42,075 nucleotides of DNA from Dehalococcoidia bacterium UBA2160 (lineage in GTDB: Bacteria > Chloroflexota > Dehalococcoidia > Lucifugimonadales > UBA1123), in assembly GCA_002328865.1 (NCBI GenBank), contig DCWO01000068.1, positions 19,164 to 61,238 of the forward strand. Reading direction: 5' to 3'. This document shows, in pieces, positions 7,889 through 16,814 of this stretch; within the stretch, counting starts at the first letter, position 1; every line of letters starts with the position of its first letter. Position numbers and translations under genes: made by a program. The notes beneath the pieces were generated by a model. It worked only from the letters and a program-made list of their open reading frames with translations. It was not told the origin of the DNA and searched no databases.

Positions 7889-9055
7889 ATGAAAAGCTAC
7901 CTGACTCACCTCGAATGTACATACTGCAGCGTCACGCAATCGGCCGACGTGGCCCATCGCGTCTGCCCCGACTGCGGCAAGGTGTTGTATCCGAGATACG
8001 ACCTGGCACTAGCGAAAAAAGCGCTTGACCGAAGCGCGTTGAAAGATCGGGCCGCCAACATGTGGCGGTACTTCGAAGTCATGCCCATCCTCGACGAAGC
8101 CAATGTGATCACGCTGGGCGAAGGCTACACGCCCATCTTTCAGGCGGCGCGACTCGGCGAAGACATGGGCGCGAGCTCGCTTTACATCAAAGACGAGGGA
8201 CTCAACCCGACGGCATCGTTCAAGGCTCGCGGACTGTCCGCCGCGGTCTCGAAAGCCAAAGAACTAGGCATCACGAAGCTCACCATGCCTTCGGCTGGGA
8301 ACGCCGCGGGCGCCATGACCTCGTACGCGGCCAAGGGCGGCATGGAGGCTTATGTATTCATGCCCAAGGACGTGCCAGAAGCGAACCGGCAAGAAGTCCT
8401 CATCACCGGCGGCAACCTGACCCTGGTGGATGGTCTCATCAGCGATGCAGGACAGGCGTCCAAGGCTCGCGCTGCTGAAGAAGACCTGTTCGACGTGTCG
8501 ACGCTCCAAGAGCCCTACCGCGTCGAGGGCAAGAAGACCATGGGCTACGAGATCGCCGAGCAGATGGGCTGGACGCTGCCCGACGCGATCATCTACCCAA
8601 CCGGAGGCGGAACGGGCATCGTCGGCATGTGGAAGGCCTTCGCGGAGATGGAAGAGATGGGCTGGATCGGCTCTGAGCGGCCCAAGATGTTCGCCGTCCA
8701 ATCCGACGGGTGCGCGCCCATAGTGAGGGCGTTCGACAACGGCGACGAGTTCGCCGAGCCTTGGCAAAACGCCGCGACAATGGCCGCGGGCATCCGTGTC
8801 CCGGCAGCCATCGGCGACTATCTGATCCTGGGCGCCATCCGAGAGAGCGGAGGCGGCGCGTTAACGGTCACCGACGACGAGATACTGCGGTACATGCGTA
8901 AAGTGGCGTCGCTGGAAGGGATGTTCATCTGTCCGGAAGGCGCCGCTACCGCAGCCGCGCTGAGCAAGCTGCTGTCCGACGGCCGGCTGTCCTCCGACGA
9001 CAATATCCTGCTGCTCAACACCGGCTCCGGCCTCAAATACCTCGAAGTGCTCTAG
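7889..9055 (+). CDS. thrC: Threonine synthase (PLP-dependent, with N-terminal zinc ribbon)
   Basis: A 388-residue fold-type II PLP enzyme that converts O-phosphohomoserine to threonine. The N-terminus is a four-Cys zinc ribbon (Cys10, Cys13, Cys26, Cys29), as in many bacterial and archaeal threonine synthases. The PLP-binding Lys is about residue 112 in NPTASFKARG. PSAGNAAGAMTSYA, YPTGGGTGIVGMWKAF and LLNTGSGLKYLE are family motifs. ATG 7889 has GGAGGG 3 nt before it, which outweighs an in-frame upstream ATG at 7856. It is transcribed alone. A role in a paralogous PLP lyase reaction cannot be fully excluded. Confidence 0.92.
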   Translation: MKSYLTHLECTYCSVTQSADVAHRVCPDCGKVLYPRYDLALAKKALDRSALKDRAANMWRYFEVMPILDEANVITLGEGYTPIFQAARLGEDMGASSLYIKDEGLNPTASFKARGLSAAVSKAKELGITKLTMPSAGNAAGAMTSYAAKGGMEAYVFMPKDVPEANRQEVLITGGNLTLVDGLISDAGQASKARAAEEDLFDVSTLQEPYRVEGKKTMGYEIAEQMGWTLPDAIIYPTGGGTGIVGMWKAFAEMEEMGWIGSERPKMFAVQSDGCAPIVRAFDNGDEFAEPWQNAATMAAGIRVPAAIGDYLILGAIRESGGGALTVTDDEILRYMRKVASLEGMFICPEGAATAAALSKLLSDGRLSSDDNILLLNTGSGLKYLEVL

Positions 9056-9127
9056 GAAGGTAATTCCCAGCGCCAACTTGTTAGCCTCTGACAAGATTAG
9101 GCGCCCCGGTTTTCACACGGAATTGTG

Positions 9128-9164
9128 CGGATCGGCATCGACGCCGAGCCACGCAGCCGATCCG
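9128..9164 (+). other. Hairpin in the leader of the Gfo/Idh/MocA gene
   Basis: CGGATCGGC and GCCGATCCG form a perfect 9-bp inverted repeat with a 19-nt loop, which itself contains a GGC/GCC pairing. It ends 26 nt before the GTG start at 9191. It may be an operator or an RNA hairpin in the leader. Confidence 0.45.
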
Positions 9165-9190
9165 ACATTCAGACAAACAGGAGTTCAACC

Positions 9191-10300
9191 GTGAAACAGA
9201 TAGGTCTAGCCCTCGTCGGGTCCACAGGTGTCATCGGCAAAACCCATATCGACGCCATCAACCAGATCGATTCATGCAGGCTGGTCGGCGTGAACGCCAG
9301 GACGCAGGAGCCGTTGCGCGCGCAGGCGACCGAACTCGGTGTCAAACACTACCCCACGCTTGACGACGTCCTGGCCGATTCCGAGGTCGATGCGGTAGTC
9401 ATCGCAACGCCTCACCCGTCACATGAGGAGATCGCGCTCGCGTCGATCGCGGCCGGAAAGCATCTGTTGATCGAGAAGCCTCTGGCCGTGACTCCTGGCG
9501 AAACCGACCGCATGGTAGCCGCCGCCCGGAGCGCCGGTCTGAAGATCGGGGTAACGTTCAACCAGAGATTTCGGCCGCAAGCTCTGAAGATGCGGGCATT
9601 GATCGACGAAGGGGCGGTCGGCGAAATATACCGGACCTCGATGGTCAACGCAAATTTCCGGTCGCAGGACTACTACGACCGGTTGGCGTGGCGCGGCACG
9701 TGGAACGACGAAGGCGGCGGAGCGCTGCTCAATCAGGGCATCCACGGCATCGACCTATTCCAGTGGGTTGCGGGCATGCCCGTGTCGGTGTTCGGCGCTC
9801 TCCGGTCGCTCAAACACAAAGTCGAGGTCGAAGACTACGCCGGCGCGATGCTGGAGTACGAGAACGGCGCGCTGGGGACGCTCCATTGCGACACGGTCCA
9901 GGCTCCCAACCAGCAGCGGATCGAGATTTATGGAGACGAGGGAGCCCTGATTTTGGACGGCGCCGCGTTGACTTTGCACCGGCTCGAAACGCCGGTTCAG
10001 GAGTTCATGGACACCGACAAGACGATTGCCTTCGTGTCCCCCGGCTCTCAGAGTGAAACCTTCGAGTTCGAGCCGGCTGGCAACACCCACGCTCCGTGCT
10101 TCGACGACTTCTGCCGAGCACTGCTGGACGGCGGAGAGCCGCTGGTCACCGGCGAAGAGGGCGCGCGCAGCCAGGAGCTCGTCGCCGCGATCACGCTGTC
10201 CGGCTGTCGCTCGAAGAGGGTGTCCCTCCCGGTCGACCGCGACGAGTACGATACCTTGTTGGCGGAGTTACGCGAGACGCGGCGGCTGCCGAGCGCATAG
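9191..10300 (+). CDS. Gfo/Idh/MocA family oxidoreductase
   Basis: An NAD(P)-dependent oxidoreductase of 369 residues. It has an N-terminal Rossmann domain (IGLALVGSTGVIGKTH) and the family EKP motif (about residues 95-97, IEKPLAVTP). The C-terminal substrate-binding domain contains GGGALLNQGIHGIDLFQWV with the conserved Asp/His region. GTG 9191 is chosen because CAGGAG lies 7 nt upstream; the frame is open further upstream without good support. Such enzymes oxidise sugars, inositols or sugar acids, and the substrate is unknown here. The gene is followed by convergent genes on the minus strand. Confidence 0.92.
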   Translation: MKQIGLALVGSTGVIGKTHIDAINQIDSCRLVGVNARTQEPLRAQATELGVKHYPTLDDVLADSEVDAVVIATPHPSHEEIALASIAAGKHLLIEKPLAVTPGETDRMVAAARSAGLKIGVTFNQRFRPQALKMRALIDEGAVGEIYRTSMVNANFRSQDYYDRLAWRGTWNDEGGGALLNQGIHGIDLFQWVAGMPVSVFGALRSLKHKVEVEDYAGAMLEYENGALGTLHCDTVQAPNQQRIEIYGDEGALILDGAALTLHRLETPVQEFMDTDKTIAFVSPGSQSETFEFEPAGNTHAPCFDDFCRALLDGGEPLVTGEEGARSQELVAAITLSGCRSKRVSLPVDRDEYDTLLAELRETRRLPSA

Positions 10301-10434
10301 TTGAGGTTTCGACAGCTCAAGATGCGCGCAGTGCCGTGGTATGGCGGCGGAGTACGAAACTCGTCAGCGATCTTTGAGTGAGTATGGATGGGCTGCGTCA
10401 AGCGTTCCGAATACGCCGCTGCCGCAGAATTGGT

Positions 10435-11235
10435 TCACCCAGGGCGAGTAACGGCGATCTCCATCGGCGCGGCCAACCCATCTCGCTCGACCTGCAGGCA
10501 CACCGCTTGGCCCGGTTCGGTGTCGCGAATTTGGGCTTGCAACTCCAGTAGTGTTTCGACCTGCGCGCCGTTTGCCACCAGAATGACGTCTCCTTGGCGC
10601 ACGTCGGCTGCCAGCGCGGCACTGGCGGGGTTCGGCTGCCGGACTCTGACACCGACCCCTTCATCCAGTGAAACCGGCGCCGGTGAACCGGCGTGACCGT
10701 GCCAACACAGGCAGATCCCAAGACCGCACGATGGGCACGTGCACCGGCACTGTCCCCCGTCGCCCATCTCCCAGATCACGACGTCGGGGATCAGGCGGTG
10801 AATCGAGTTGTACGCCTCGGCATACGCGAGCCGGTGTTGTTCAGCGAGGTCGGCGGTGGCCGTGTCGAAGAACCGATGGGCGGCGGTGTGCAGCATGGCG
10901 TAGCCGAACGCAGCGTGGTTGAAGGCGCTGGAAACGCCAAGCAATGCCGCAGAAACGGCGTGCTCAGCAGAATCATGGGGCACACTGACAGGCAGCGACG
11001 AGATCACTCGGATGTCAGAACCGGCGGCGCTGCCGTCAATCGCATCGATGTGAGCTAAAAGCGCGGCGCGTTGGCTCACAGCCATGCTCTTGTAGCCGGT
11101 CAATGCCGCAGCGGCCTCGGAGTGCGCTTGCGCCACGCCCAACCACCGATCGAACGCATCCTCGATCTGCTGTTCAATTGAAGCCATCTCGACGGCAGTC
11201 TGTCGAAGCCGAGACGAGTCTTGATCGGTTCCCAT
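10435..11235 (-). CDS. Helical-domain / Cys-cluster / PDZ protein (short paralog)
   Basis: A 266-residue protein in three parts. Residues 1-155 are predicted all-helical and rich in His and Glu, possibly a four-helix bundle. Residues 163-177 form a dense Cys cluster (CRCTCPSCGLGICLC: Cys163, 165, 167, 170, 175, 177). Residues about 190-262 are a PDZ domain (ASAALAADVRQGDVILVANG). There is no signal peptide or membrane segment, unlike most PDZ proteases. It is paralogous to the 386-aa protein at 11688-12848, with the same order and a matching VVIWE block before the cluster, but it lacks the C-terminal HTH. GGTGG precedes ATG 11235. The cluster suggests metal or redox sensing, which is inference. 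Confidence 0.8.
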   Translation of the reverse strand: MGTDQDSSRLRQTAVEMASIEQQIEDAFDRWLGVAQAHSEAAAALTGYKSMAVSQRAALLAHIDAIDGSAAGSDIRVISSLPVSVPHDSAEHAVSAALLGVSSAFNHAAFGYAMLHTAAHRFFDTATADLAEQHRLAYAEAYNSIHRLIPDVVIWEMGDGGQCRCTCPSCGLGICLCWHGHAGSPAPVSLDEGVGVRVRQPNPASAALAADVRQGDVILVANGAQVETLLELQAQIRDTEPGQAVCLQVERDGLAAPMEIAVTRPG

Positions 11236-11362
11236 GATCCACCATCTTCATTCTTCACGCATATGAACGCACACTCAGCGATCGCACGGCGCGGCGGCGA
11301 CAACGCGTTGCGCCGCTCGGATCTCTTGCCTTCGATCTAATCAGGTGATGGACACCGGAGCC

Positions 11363-11539
11363 TTACTCGTCCTTTATCACGCTCCGCACTGTCGCCATCA
11401 GCTCTGGAGTTAATTCGATCGTGGGGTGGACCTGCGCGGCGTGCTCACCAACCGTCGCCATGACCTCGTCCACGGTTGCTCCGCTGGTCTTCCAGTCGCA
11501 ATCAGCTCCAACATCACGGCAGGTGTACGTCTTAGCCAT
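11363..11539 (-). CDS. DUF1059 family small protein
   Basis: A 58-residue protein matching the DUF1059 pattern: CRDVGADCDWKTSGATVDEV, then HAAQVHP, then TPELMATVRSVIKDE. The two Cys and the His are typical of the family, whose function is unknown. ATG 11539 has AGGAGG about 11 nt upstream; a longer in-frame extension to 11626 lacks support. It sits between the two PDZ/Cys-cluster paralogs on the same strand, which suggests a shared stress- or redox-related role. Confidence 0.85.
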   Translation of the reverse strand: MAKTYTCRDVGADCDWKTSGATVDEVMATVGEHAAQVHPTIELTPELMATVRSVIKDE

Positions 11540-11687
11540 AGCATCCCCCCTCCTGAACTTTGGATAGTATGTCACAGCGCCATCGTACTGGTTGGGGCCG
11601 TTCAAAACATGCTCCATCTGAACCATTCCGAGAAGATCCCGCTCGGATAATCAACGGAGGCAGGGGGCATCTCGGGACGTGCGGAAA

Positions 11688-12848
11688 CTAGATGTCGGGC
11701 AAAAGGCCGTGTTTGGAAGCCAGCGCGGCCGCCTCCGTTCGATTGGCGAGCCCTAATTTGGCGAGGATCGCTGCAACGTGTCGCGCTACTGTTGCCCGGC
11801 TGATCTCGAGTTCGTCGGCGACGATGGGATTCGTTGCGCCTTGAGCTACAAGCAACAAGACCTGGAGCTCTCGAGCGCTGAGGCTCGAAAGAGCCACTCC
11901 GTTCGATCGGTTCGCGTTCCCTCGCTTGCGCAAGCGACGCTGGACGTTGCGGGATTGGTCGAGGTAGAATCCCTGTCCCGCAGGCAGGACGCACTCATCT
12001 TCGTTTACGTCTGATCCTTCGCGGCGATGCTCGACGACGACCTTTGCTTCCCCTGCTTTACGGCGGACGGTGAACTCGATCAGATCACCCGCATCGTGGT
12101 CGCGGATCGCGCGCTGCAACGTCGTTAGCGCATCGATCTTCTCGCCGTCGACGGCCACGATAACATCCCCCTTAAGGAATCCAGCCTCGGCGGCGGCGCT
12201 GCCGGGACGGGGAGGCTTCAACTCGACGCCGTGCTCCGCGCCAGGTGGACGGGCCGCGATCCACGCCTCACTGAGAATAGCCCGGCTGCCGTAGGCGCCG
12301 ACGCATATCCCGATGCTGCAACCCGGGCACGTGCACCGGCAGACCAATCCGTCACTGTCCAGCTCCCATATGACAACGTCATGGATCAAGGCTGTGATCT
12401 GACCAGCCACGCCCACGTACTCTTGCGTCTGTTGCCGCGCGATGTGCCCTGTAGTGCCTTCGTCGGCCCTCGCCCAACTGTCTGCGGTACGGGTTGCGAT
12501 AATCAGAATGGTCGAGTAGCCAATGACGGCTTCCTGCACGATCGAGTAGGCGGCGCCAAGCGCGCTCGACACGGGGTGAAGCTCACCGAAGCGGATCGAG
12601 TGCGCCGGGGAACCGTCGACCCCGGCACGCGCCTTCGGATCGTCGTCCGGCGCGATCTGCAAACGCTTGCATAGCGTGTCCAGATGCGCGCCGGCCATCT
12701 CCTCGAGCCTAGCGAGCAGTTCCCGAGCCGCCGGATGATCCGAGACATCGCCACGAAGACCGGCGACGGTCCGCTGGATCCGCTTTTCCAGTGCCACCAT
12801 CTCCGTCAGCGCGAAGTAGAGTCGTTCGATGGGTGGGTTGAGGATCAT
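11688..12848 (-). CDS. Helical-domain / Cys-cluster / PDZ protein fused to a LuxR-type HTH
   Basis: A 386-residue multidomain protein. Residues 1-160 are helical (ARLEEMAGAHLDTLCKRLQ and an IHDVVIWEL block). Residues 170-182 form a Cys cluster (CRCTCPGCSIGIC). Residues about 195-275 are a PDZ domain (GSAAAEAGFLKGDVIVAVDG). A linker follows, then a LuxR/FixJ-type HTH at 320-386 (LSARELQVLLLVAQGATN with ISRATVARHVAAILAKLGLANRTEA). It is therefore probably a one-component DNA-binding regulator whose input is the Cys or helical module. ATG 12848 has AGGAGG 5 nt upstream. I know of no characterised protein with this order. It may control the adjacent paralog, DUF1059 and F420-reductase genes. Confidence 0.85.
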   Translation of the reverse strand: MILNPPIERLYFALTEMVALEKRIQRTVAGLRGDVSDHPAARELLARLEEMAGAHLDTLCKRLQIAPDDDPKARAGVDGSPAHSIRFGELHPVSSALGAAYSIVQEAVIGYSTILIIATRTADSWARADEGTTGHIARQQTQEYVGVAGQITALIHDVVIWELDSDGLVCRCTCPGCSIGICVGAYGSRAILSEAWIAARPPGAEHGVELKPPRPGSAAAEAGFLKGDVIVAVDGEKIDALTTLQRAIRDHDAGDLIEFTVRRKAGEAKVVVEHRREGSDVNEDECVLPAGQGFYLDQSRNVQRRLRKRGNANRSNGVALSSLSARELQVLLLVAQGATNPIVADELEISRATVARHVAAILAKLGLANRTEAAALASKHGLLPDI

Positions 12849-13045
12849 GGTAGCCTCCTGGCGAAAGAAGTTCGCTTCAAATAACCGACCGCAGGGTCAA
12901 CGGCTGACGCTCAAGAAAGAGCGAAAGCCTCTTCAAGGATAAGGAACTGCTCTGTGCAAAACCTCACTGGTTGGGTCGCCATATCACCTCCGCCACGCAT
13001 GGCGCCGAAGCACTGCATTCCGACGATTTCGGGGTCCTGGGACGG

Positions 13046-13531
13046 CTACACGGATGAGCCCTCAACCTTGCGCAACCGGATGACGGAGATCTCTCTTCCC
13101 GCCATTCGTTGCGCCCAATCGTACCCTGGATCGGCTGCTAGGAGCCGATCCCACTGACCCGCCCGATCTTCTCTTTCCAGGAACTCTGCCGATGCCTGGA
13201 AGCGTTCCCGACCGAGTTGGACCTCCGCCTCCGGATGAGCACGGAGGTTGAGCGCCCATGGCGGGATGGCTGGCTTCGCGCTGTTGGTATCGCCAACGAT
13301 CAAATCATCGCCGTCTCGCACATAGCCCACGATAACCGTGCGCGGTTTGCCGCTACGACGTCCGACGGTGGTCAGAAGCAAACTGCCGCCGCCGACGACT
13401 CGACCGCCCAACAGTCGGTATAGGCGAACGTGAAGGGGTGTCCCAACTCTCGGCCAAAACCACTGGAGCATCGGCAACAACACCCGGAGCACAGGCCCGG
13501 GTTTTCCGCGTTGGGGACTCTCTTGACTCAT
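13046..13531 (-). CDS. Ddn/DUF385-type deazaflavin (F420)-dependent nitroreductase family protein
   Basis: A 161-residue split-beta-barrel protein of the Ddn family, which binds the deazaflavin F420 and reduces quinones or nitro compounds. Family marks are RLYRLLGGRVVGGGSLLLTTVGRRSGKPRTVIVGYVRDGD, the SAKPAIPPWALNLRAHPEAEVQLG segment and a C-terminal YDWAQRMAGREISVIRL. ATG 13531 has GGAGG 7 nt upstream. It implies that the organism makes or imports F420, in line with the LLM-class enzyme at 26202-27119. It lies 197 bp upstream of the LuxR-PDZ gene on the same strand. Confidence 0.9.
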   Translation of the reverse strand: MSQESPQRGKPGPVLRVLLPMLQWFWPRVGTPLHVRLYRLLGGRVVGGGSLLLTTVGRRSGKPRTVIVGYVRDGDDLIVGDTNSAKPAIPPWALNLRAHPEAEVQLGRERFQASAEFLEREDRAGQWDRLLAADPGYDWAQRMAGREISVIRLRKVEGSSV

Positions 13532-13750
13532 GATTCACCCTCCAACGCTACAGCAACTCACCGAGCTCAGCCTCATGTCGGGAGACTCAGTCGATTAGGC
13601 GGAGGTCACCCGCTCCGTGGAAACAACGAGCTGCTACTTGATGGCGCCGGTCAAGCTGCTGACGGTTGGGTCTTTGGCGACTTCCGCAAGCCTTGCCAAG
13701 AATCGTGAGGGTGATGACCGGACTCACGTGACGACAGGGAAGCCCGACGC

Positions 13751-13996
13751 CTACTCGACCTCGATCTCCGTGACCTGGGGCGCGTAGATGCTGATGGAGG
13801 TCTGCATCATCATGCGGACGAGGTCGTGATCGGGGACGCACTCGGGGCACTCCTCGTTCACGCCGGGGGTGTACTTGACGGTGAGCTTGCCGTCGTCGAG
13901 ACCGACGAACTCCAGCGTGCCGCCTTCGGAGGCCACGACGGTGTTGACGTTGGTGAGGACCGTCTGGAGGCCAGGGTCGATGTTGCTGATAGCCAT
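13751..13996 (-). CDS. NifU-like C-terminal domain protein
   Basis: An 81-residue protein resembling the NifU C-terminal (Nfu) domain: LQTVLTNVNTVVASEGGTLEFVGLDDGKLTVKY, then a paired-Cys site (ECPECVP), then a final VTEIEVE strand. In classical Nfu the CxxC holds an Fe-S cluster. Here the context is E-C-P-E-C-V rather than C-x-G-C-P, so cluster binding is uncertain. ATG 13996 is chosen; TTG 14047 is an alternative 17 codons upstream. It follows hydantoinase B (stop at 14066) and is likely co-transcribed with it, perhaps as a small accessory protein. Confidence 0.75.
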   Translation of the reverse strand: MAISNIDPGLQTVLTNVNTVVASEGGTLEFVGLDDGKLTVKYTPGVNEECPECVPDHDLVRMMMQTSISIYAPQVTEIEVE

Positions 13997-14065
13997 GTCG
14001 TCAGAAACTCCAAGTTCGTGATGCGTATATTGTCTCACATCCGGCAAGCGTCCCGCGCAGGCGGC

Positions 14066-15730
14066 CTAACGGCCGTATTCGCTTTGCGCGCTGTCCTCGG
14101 AGACGAGGCCGTTCTCGATGTCGCGACGGACGAGCTCGTCGGGGCGCTCGGTTGGGTCGCCGGCTCCTGCGCCGCTGGAGAACTCCAACGTGAGGCGCTC
14201 TTCGGCGTCGTTCAGGGTCACGTAGCCGTTGACCATCGAAGCGGGATCTTCGCTCAGGGTGTCGCCGTTGACGATCACCGCCGTTTTGGTTCCCGCGAGC
14301 CCGCCGAAGATGCCGTCCGGTGCGAACGACAGGCGGTTGGGGTGGAAGTACATGCTCAATGGGGCCTCGTAGGAAGGCAGCTTGCCGACAGTCAAGCGCT
14401 GTCCCGGAGCGCCCCTGTGCCTTCCGGCGCCCGCGGAGTCGGCGATGAACTCTTTAGCGACGATCAACGTCGGGCTGTTGAGCTCGAACACCTCGACGGG
14501 CACGTTGGACGCGCTGGACGGGAACATGTTGAGGCCCATGCCGTCGCTCTGGTTCGTCGCTCCACGGCCGCCGCCGCAGAACAGGTGGGCGTTGAACACC
14601 CGCCCGTCTGCCTCGGCGCCGTATGTGCGTATCGACGACATCAGGCCGTTGCCCGACTGGATGCGATCCGGCACGGCGCCGGCCAGCGCCCCGAATATCG
14701 CCCCGTGGATGTACCATCCCGTGTTGACTCGCGATCCCACCGAGATTGGGAATGTGCAGTTGATGATCGTGTCTTCGGGCGCGGTCACGGTGATCGGCTC
14801 GAAGCAACCCTCGTTGACCGGCACGTCTGGGATCAAGAGACAGGCCAGTGGGTAGTACGTGTGCCCCTGGCTGTAGATCATGGTGCAGTTGAGGCCGCCC
14901 CAGTCGACCTGCGGGGCCGAGCCGGCGAAGTCCACCGTCATCTCGTCGCCGCGAATGTCGATCTTCACCGCGATGCGGAGCGGGTCGCCCGTGCCGTCTG
15001 AGTAGACCTCGCTTTCGTATTGGCCGTCAGGAAGTTCGCTGATGGCGCGTCGCATCGCCGTCTCGGAGCGTCCGCGAATCGCCTCGGACAGAGCGGCGAG
15101 GTCTTCGAGTTGGTACTCGACCAGGAAGTCCTGCACGCGCCGGACGCCGACCTCGTTGGCGGCGACCTGCGCCTCGATGTCGGTGAGCACCATCTCGGGC
15201 GCCCGAACGTTCCAGCGGAACATGTCGAACACAATCTCGACCGGTTCCCCTGCGTCGTAGAGCTTGCACAGAGGGAAGAAGATGCCTTCCTCGTACGAGT
15301 CTCGGACGTTCTTCGCGTCCAACGAGCCGCCGATGTCCGAGGTGTTGGCGATGTTGCCGACGAACCCGACGAACCGCCCCTGGTGGAACACCGGCGAGAC
15401 GATGGCGATGTCAGGCAGATGGCCCGCGCACATCCATGGGTCGTTGGTCATGTAGACGTCGCCGGGGTGCATGGACTCCAGCGGGTACTTCTCGAGGATG
15501 CCCTTGGTGACGTTGGGCATCGTCATGTTGAATACCGGCATCGACCGGTAGGCATGGGCCAGCGAGCGGCCTTTAGCGTCGAGCACCTCGCAGCCGAAGT
15601 CGTTGGCCGACGCGATGATCGTCGACACGGCGGTCCGCAGGATCGTGGTCCACATCTCCTCGGCCACGTTGCGCATCCTGCTCCACATGATCTCGAGGGA
15701 GACGGGGTCGAAGTCGGTTGGGCTTGTCAT
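14066..15730 (-). CDS. Hydantoinase B/oxoprolinase family protein (HyuB-like)
   Basis: A 554-residue HyuB subunit (PF02538). N-methylhydantoinases and acetone-carboxylase relatives use a HyuA/HyuB pair for ATP-dependent opening of cyclic ureides or carboxylation. Signature regions are DPVSLEIMWSRMRNVAEEM, HPGDVYMTNDPWMCAGHLPDIA, GFVGNIANTSDIGG and GAGRHRGAPGQRLTVG. ATG 15730 follows GAGG at about 9 nt. The matching HyuA lies 2.1 kb upstream at 17883-19976, separated by inserted or duplicated genes, and a broken second copy of this gene's 5' end lies at 16815-16964. Confidence 0.93.
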   Translation of the reverse strand: MTSPTDFDPVSLEIMWSRMRNVAEEMWTTILRTAVSTIIASANDFGCEVLDAKGRSLAHAYRSMPVFNMTMPNVTKGILEKYPLESMHPGDVYMTNDPWMCAGHLPDIAIVSPVFHQGRFVGFVGNIANTSDIGGSLDAKNVRDSYEEGIFFPLCKLYDAGEPVEIVFDMFRWNVRAPEMVLTDIEAQVAANEVGVRRVQDFLVEYQLEDLAALSEAIRGRSETAMRRAISELPDGQYESEVYSDGTGDPLRIAVKIDIRGDEMTVDFAGSAPQVDWGGLNCTMIYSQGHTYYPLACLLIPDVPVNEGCFEPITVTAPEDTIINCTFPISVGSRVNTGWYIHGAIFGALAGAVPDRIQSGNGLMSSIRTYGAEADGRVFNAHLFCGGGRGATNQSDGMGLNMFPSSASNVPVEVFELNSPTLIVAKEFIADSAGAGRHRGAPGQRLTVGKLPSYEAPLSMYFHPNRLSFAPDGIFGGLAGTKTAVIVNGDTLSEDPASMVNGYVTLNDAEERLTLEFSSGAGAGDPTERPDELVRRDIENGLVSEDSAQSEYGR

Positions 15731-15803
15731 ATGGTGATTCCTCAGAAGCAATGTCGTTTTGTTTGTTTGCAGAACTAATACGGCGATTCCATCGGCGAGG
15801 GCG

Positions 15804-15815
15804 CCTGGCGCCAGG
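15804..15815. repeat. Perfect 12-bp palindrome between TatD-like and hydantoinase B genes
   Basis: CCTGGCGCCAGG is self-complementary and sits in the 76-bp region at 15752-15827 between the two minus-strand genes. It could be a protein-binding site. No T-run follows, so it is unlikely to be a terminator. Confidence 0.3.
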
Positions 15816-15827
15816 AAACCTGCGCCA

Positions 15828-16619
15828 CTATACCTTGCCGATTAGCGAACGTATATCCTCATACCATGGCTGCCCACGAATGAGCTCTAGAAAGTTGGAT
15901 TCGACAGTATCCTCGACTTCCTGAAGCGTCCTGGACGTCGCCCGCGCTATCCCCAGTATCACTTCGTCCAGCAGCGACGGCGTTCCGGCCCCGCCAATGT
16001 AAGCTCTGGGCCCGCCTGGATTGTCCGTCTCGGTCAATAATCTCCCTGATGGAATCTCCCGCACAATATCCTGAATGTGGTCAGAGTGAAGCACTTCGAT
16101 CCCCATCGTGAAGTAGAATCCCCTGGCGACCATCTGCCTGAGGATATCGAGAGGACCGGAGTACCAATGCACGATCACGCTGGGAAGTTCGTAGCGGTCC
16201 AGCAGCGCCAAGACCTCGCGTTCCGCGCCTTTGGTATGCAGTTGTATCAGCTTCTCCTGTTTCTTTGCCTCGGCAAGGAAAAACTCTAACACCGTTGCCT
16301 GATCCGGGTAGGTCGAACGCTCTTTTACGAAGTGAAAATCCAATCCAACCTCACCGATCATGGGAGTCTGTTGGATGGCGCCGGCCAGATCGTCCAATCG
16401 GTTGACATAGTGCTGAGCATTCCAAGGATGCACACCGAAAATTGGCAGCACCAGATCACACATCTCCGCGATCTCCAGACCCCTCTCATATGATGGGAGG
16501 TCCATCGAATTGCTGACCGTGAAGATTTTGCGTTCTGCAATCTCCGCGAGAGCGGACGCCAACGCGCCGTCGCCAACGCGATCATATCGATCCACATGCG
16601 AGTGGGCGTCAATCAGCAA
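15828..16619 (-). CDS. TatD family metal-dependent hydrolase
   Basis: A 263-residue amidohydrolase-fold protein with the TatD metal ligands: His6 and His8 (DAHSHVD), Glu90 (GEVGLDF), His128 (LIQLHTKG), His151 (VIVHWYSG) and Asp199 (TETDNPGG). TatD proteins act as metal-dependent nucleases or hydrolases. The IGGAGTPSLLDEVILGIARATS region is the usual C-terminal part. The start is TTG 16619 with GGAG 6 nt upstream; no nearby ATG is better. It interrupts what looks like a hydantoinase operon and is bracketed by two copies of the hydantoinase B 5' end. Confidence 0.9.
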   Translation of the reverse strand: MLIDAHSHVDRYDRVGDGALASALAEIAERKIFTVSNSMDLPSYERGLEIAEMCDLVLPIFGVHPWNAQHYVNRLDDLAGAIQQTPMIGEVGLDFHFVKERSTYPDQATVLEFFLAEAKKQEKLIQLHTKGAEREVLALLDRYELPSVIVHWYSGPLDILRQMVARGFYFTMGIEVLHSDHIQDIVREIPSGRLLTETDNPGGPRAYIGGAGTPSLLDEVILGIARATSRTLQEVEDTVESNFLELIRGQPWYEDIRSLIGKV

Positions 16620-16814
16620 ATGTCTCTCCGATCTGATGGGTCTCGCCGATACGGAGACCGCGGCAATCGCGGTCAGCGACCAGGCGATATCTCAATCCGT
16701 GGAAGTTCTGATACCGGCAATGGTTGCCAATCACGTTCGCAGTCTTCTTTGAGCGGCCGGTCCTTGCGATCGAGTTGGTCCCTCGACAGTTGTGCCGACG
16801 ACATGGATTGTTGC

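Noticed and set aside
13826..15001. Long open frame on the plus strand antisense to hydantoinase B
   Set aside because: Its translation is Arg/Val/His-rich shadow sequence with no family motif, whereas the minus strand carries clear HyuB signatures throughout.
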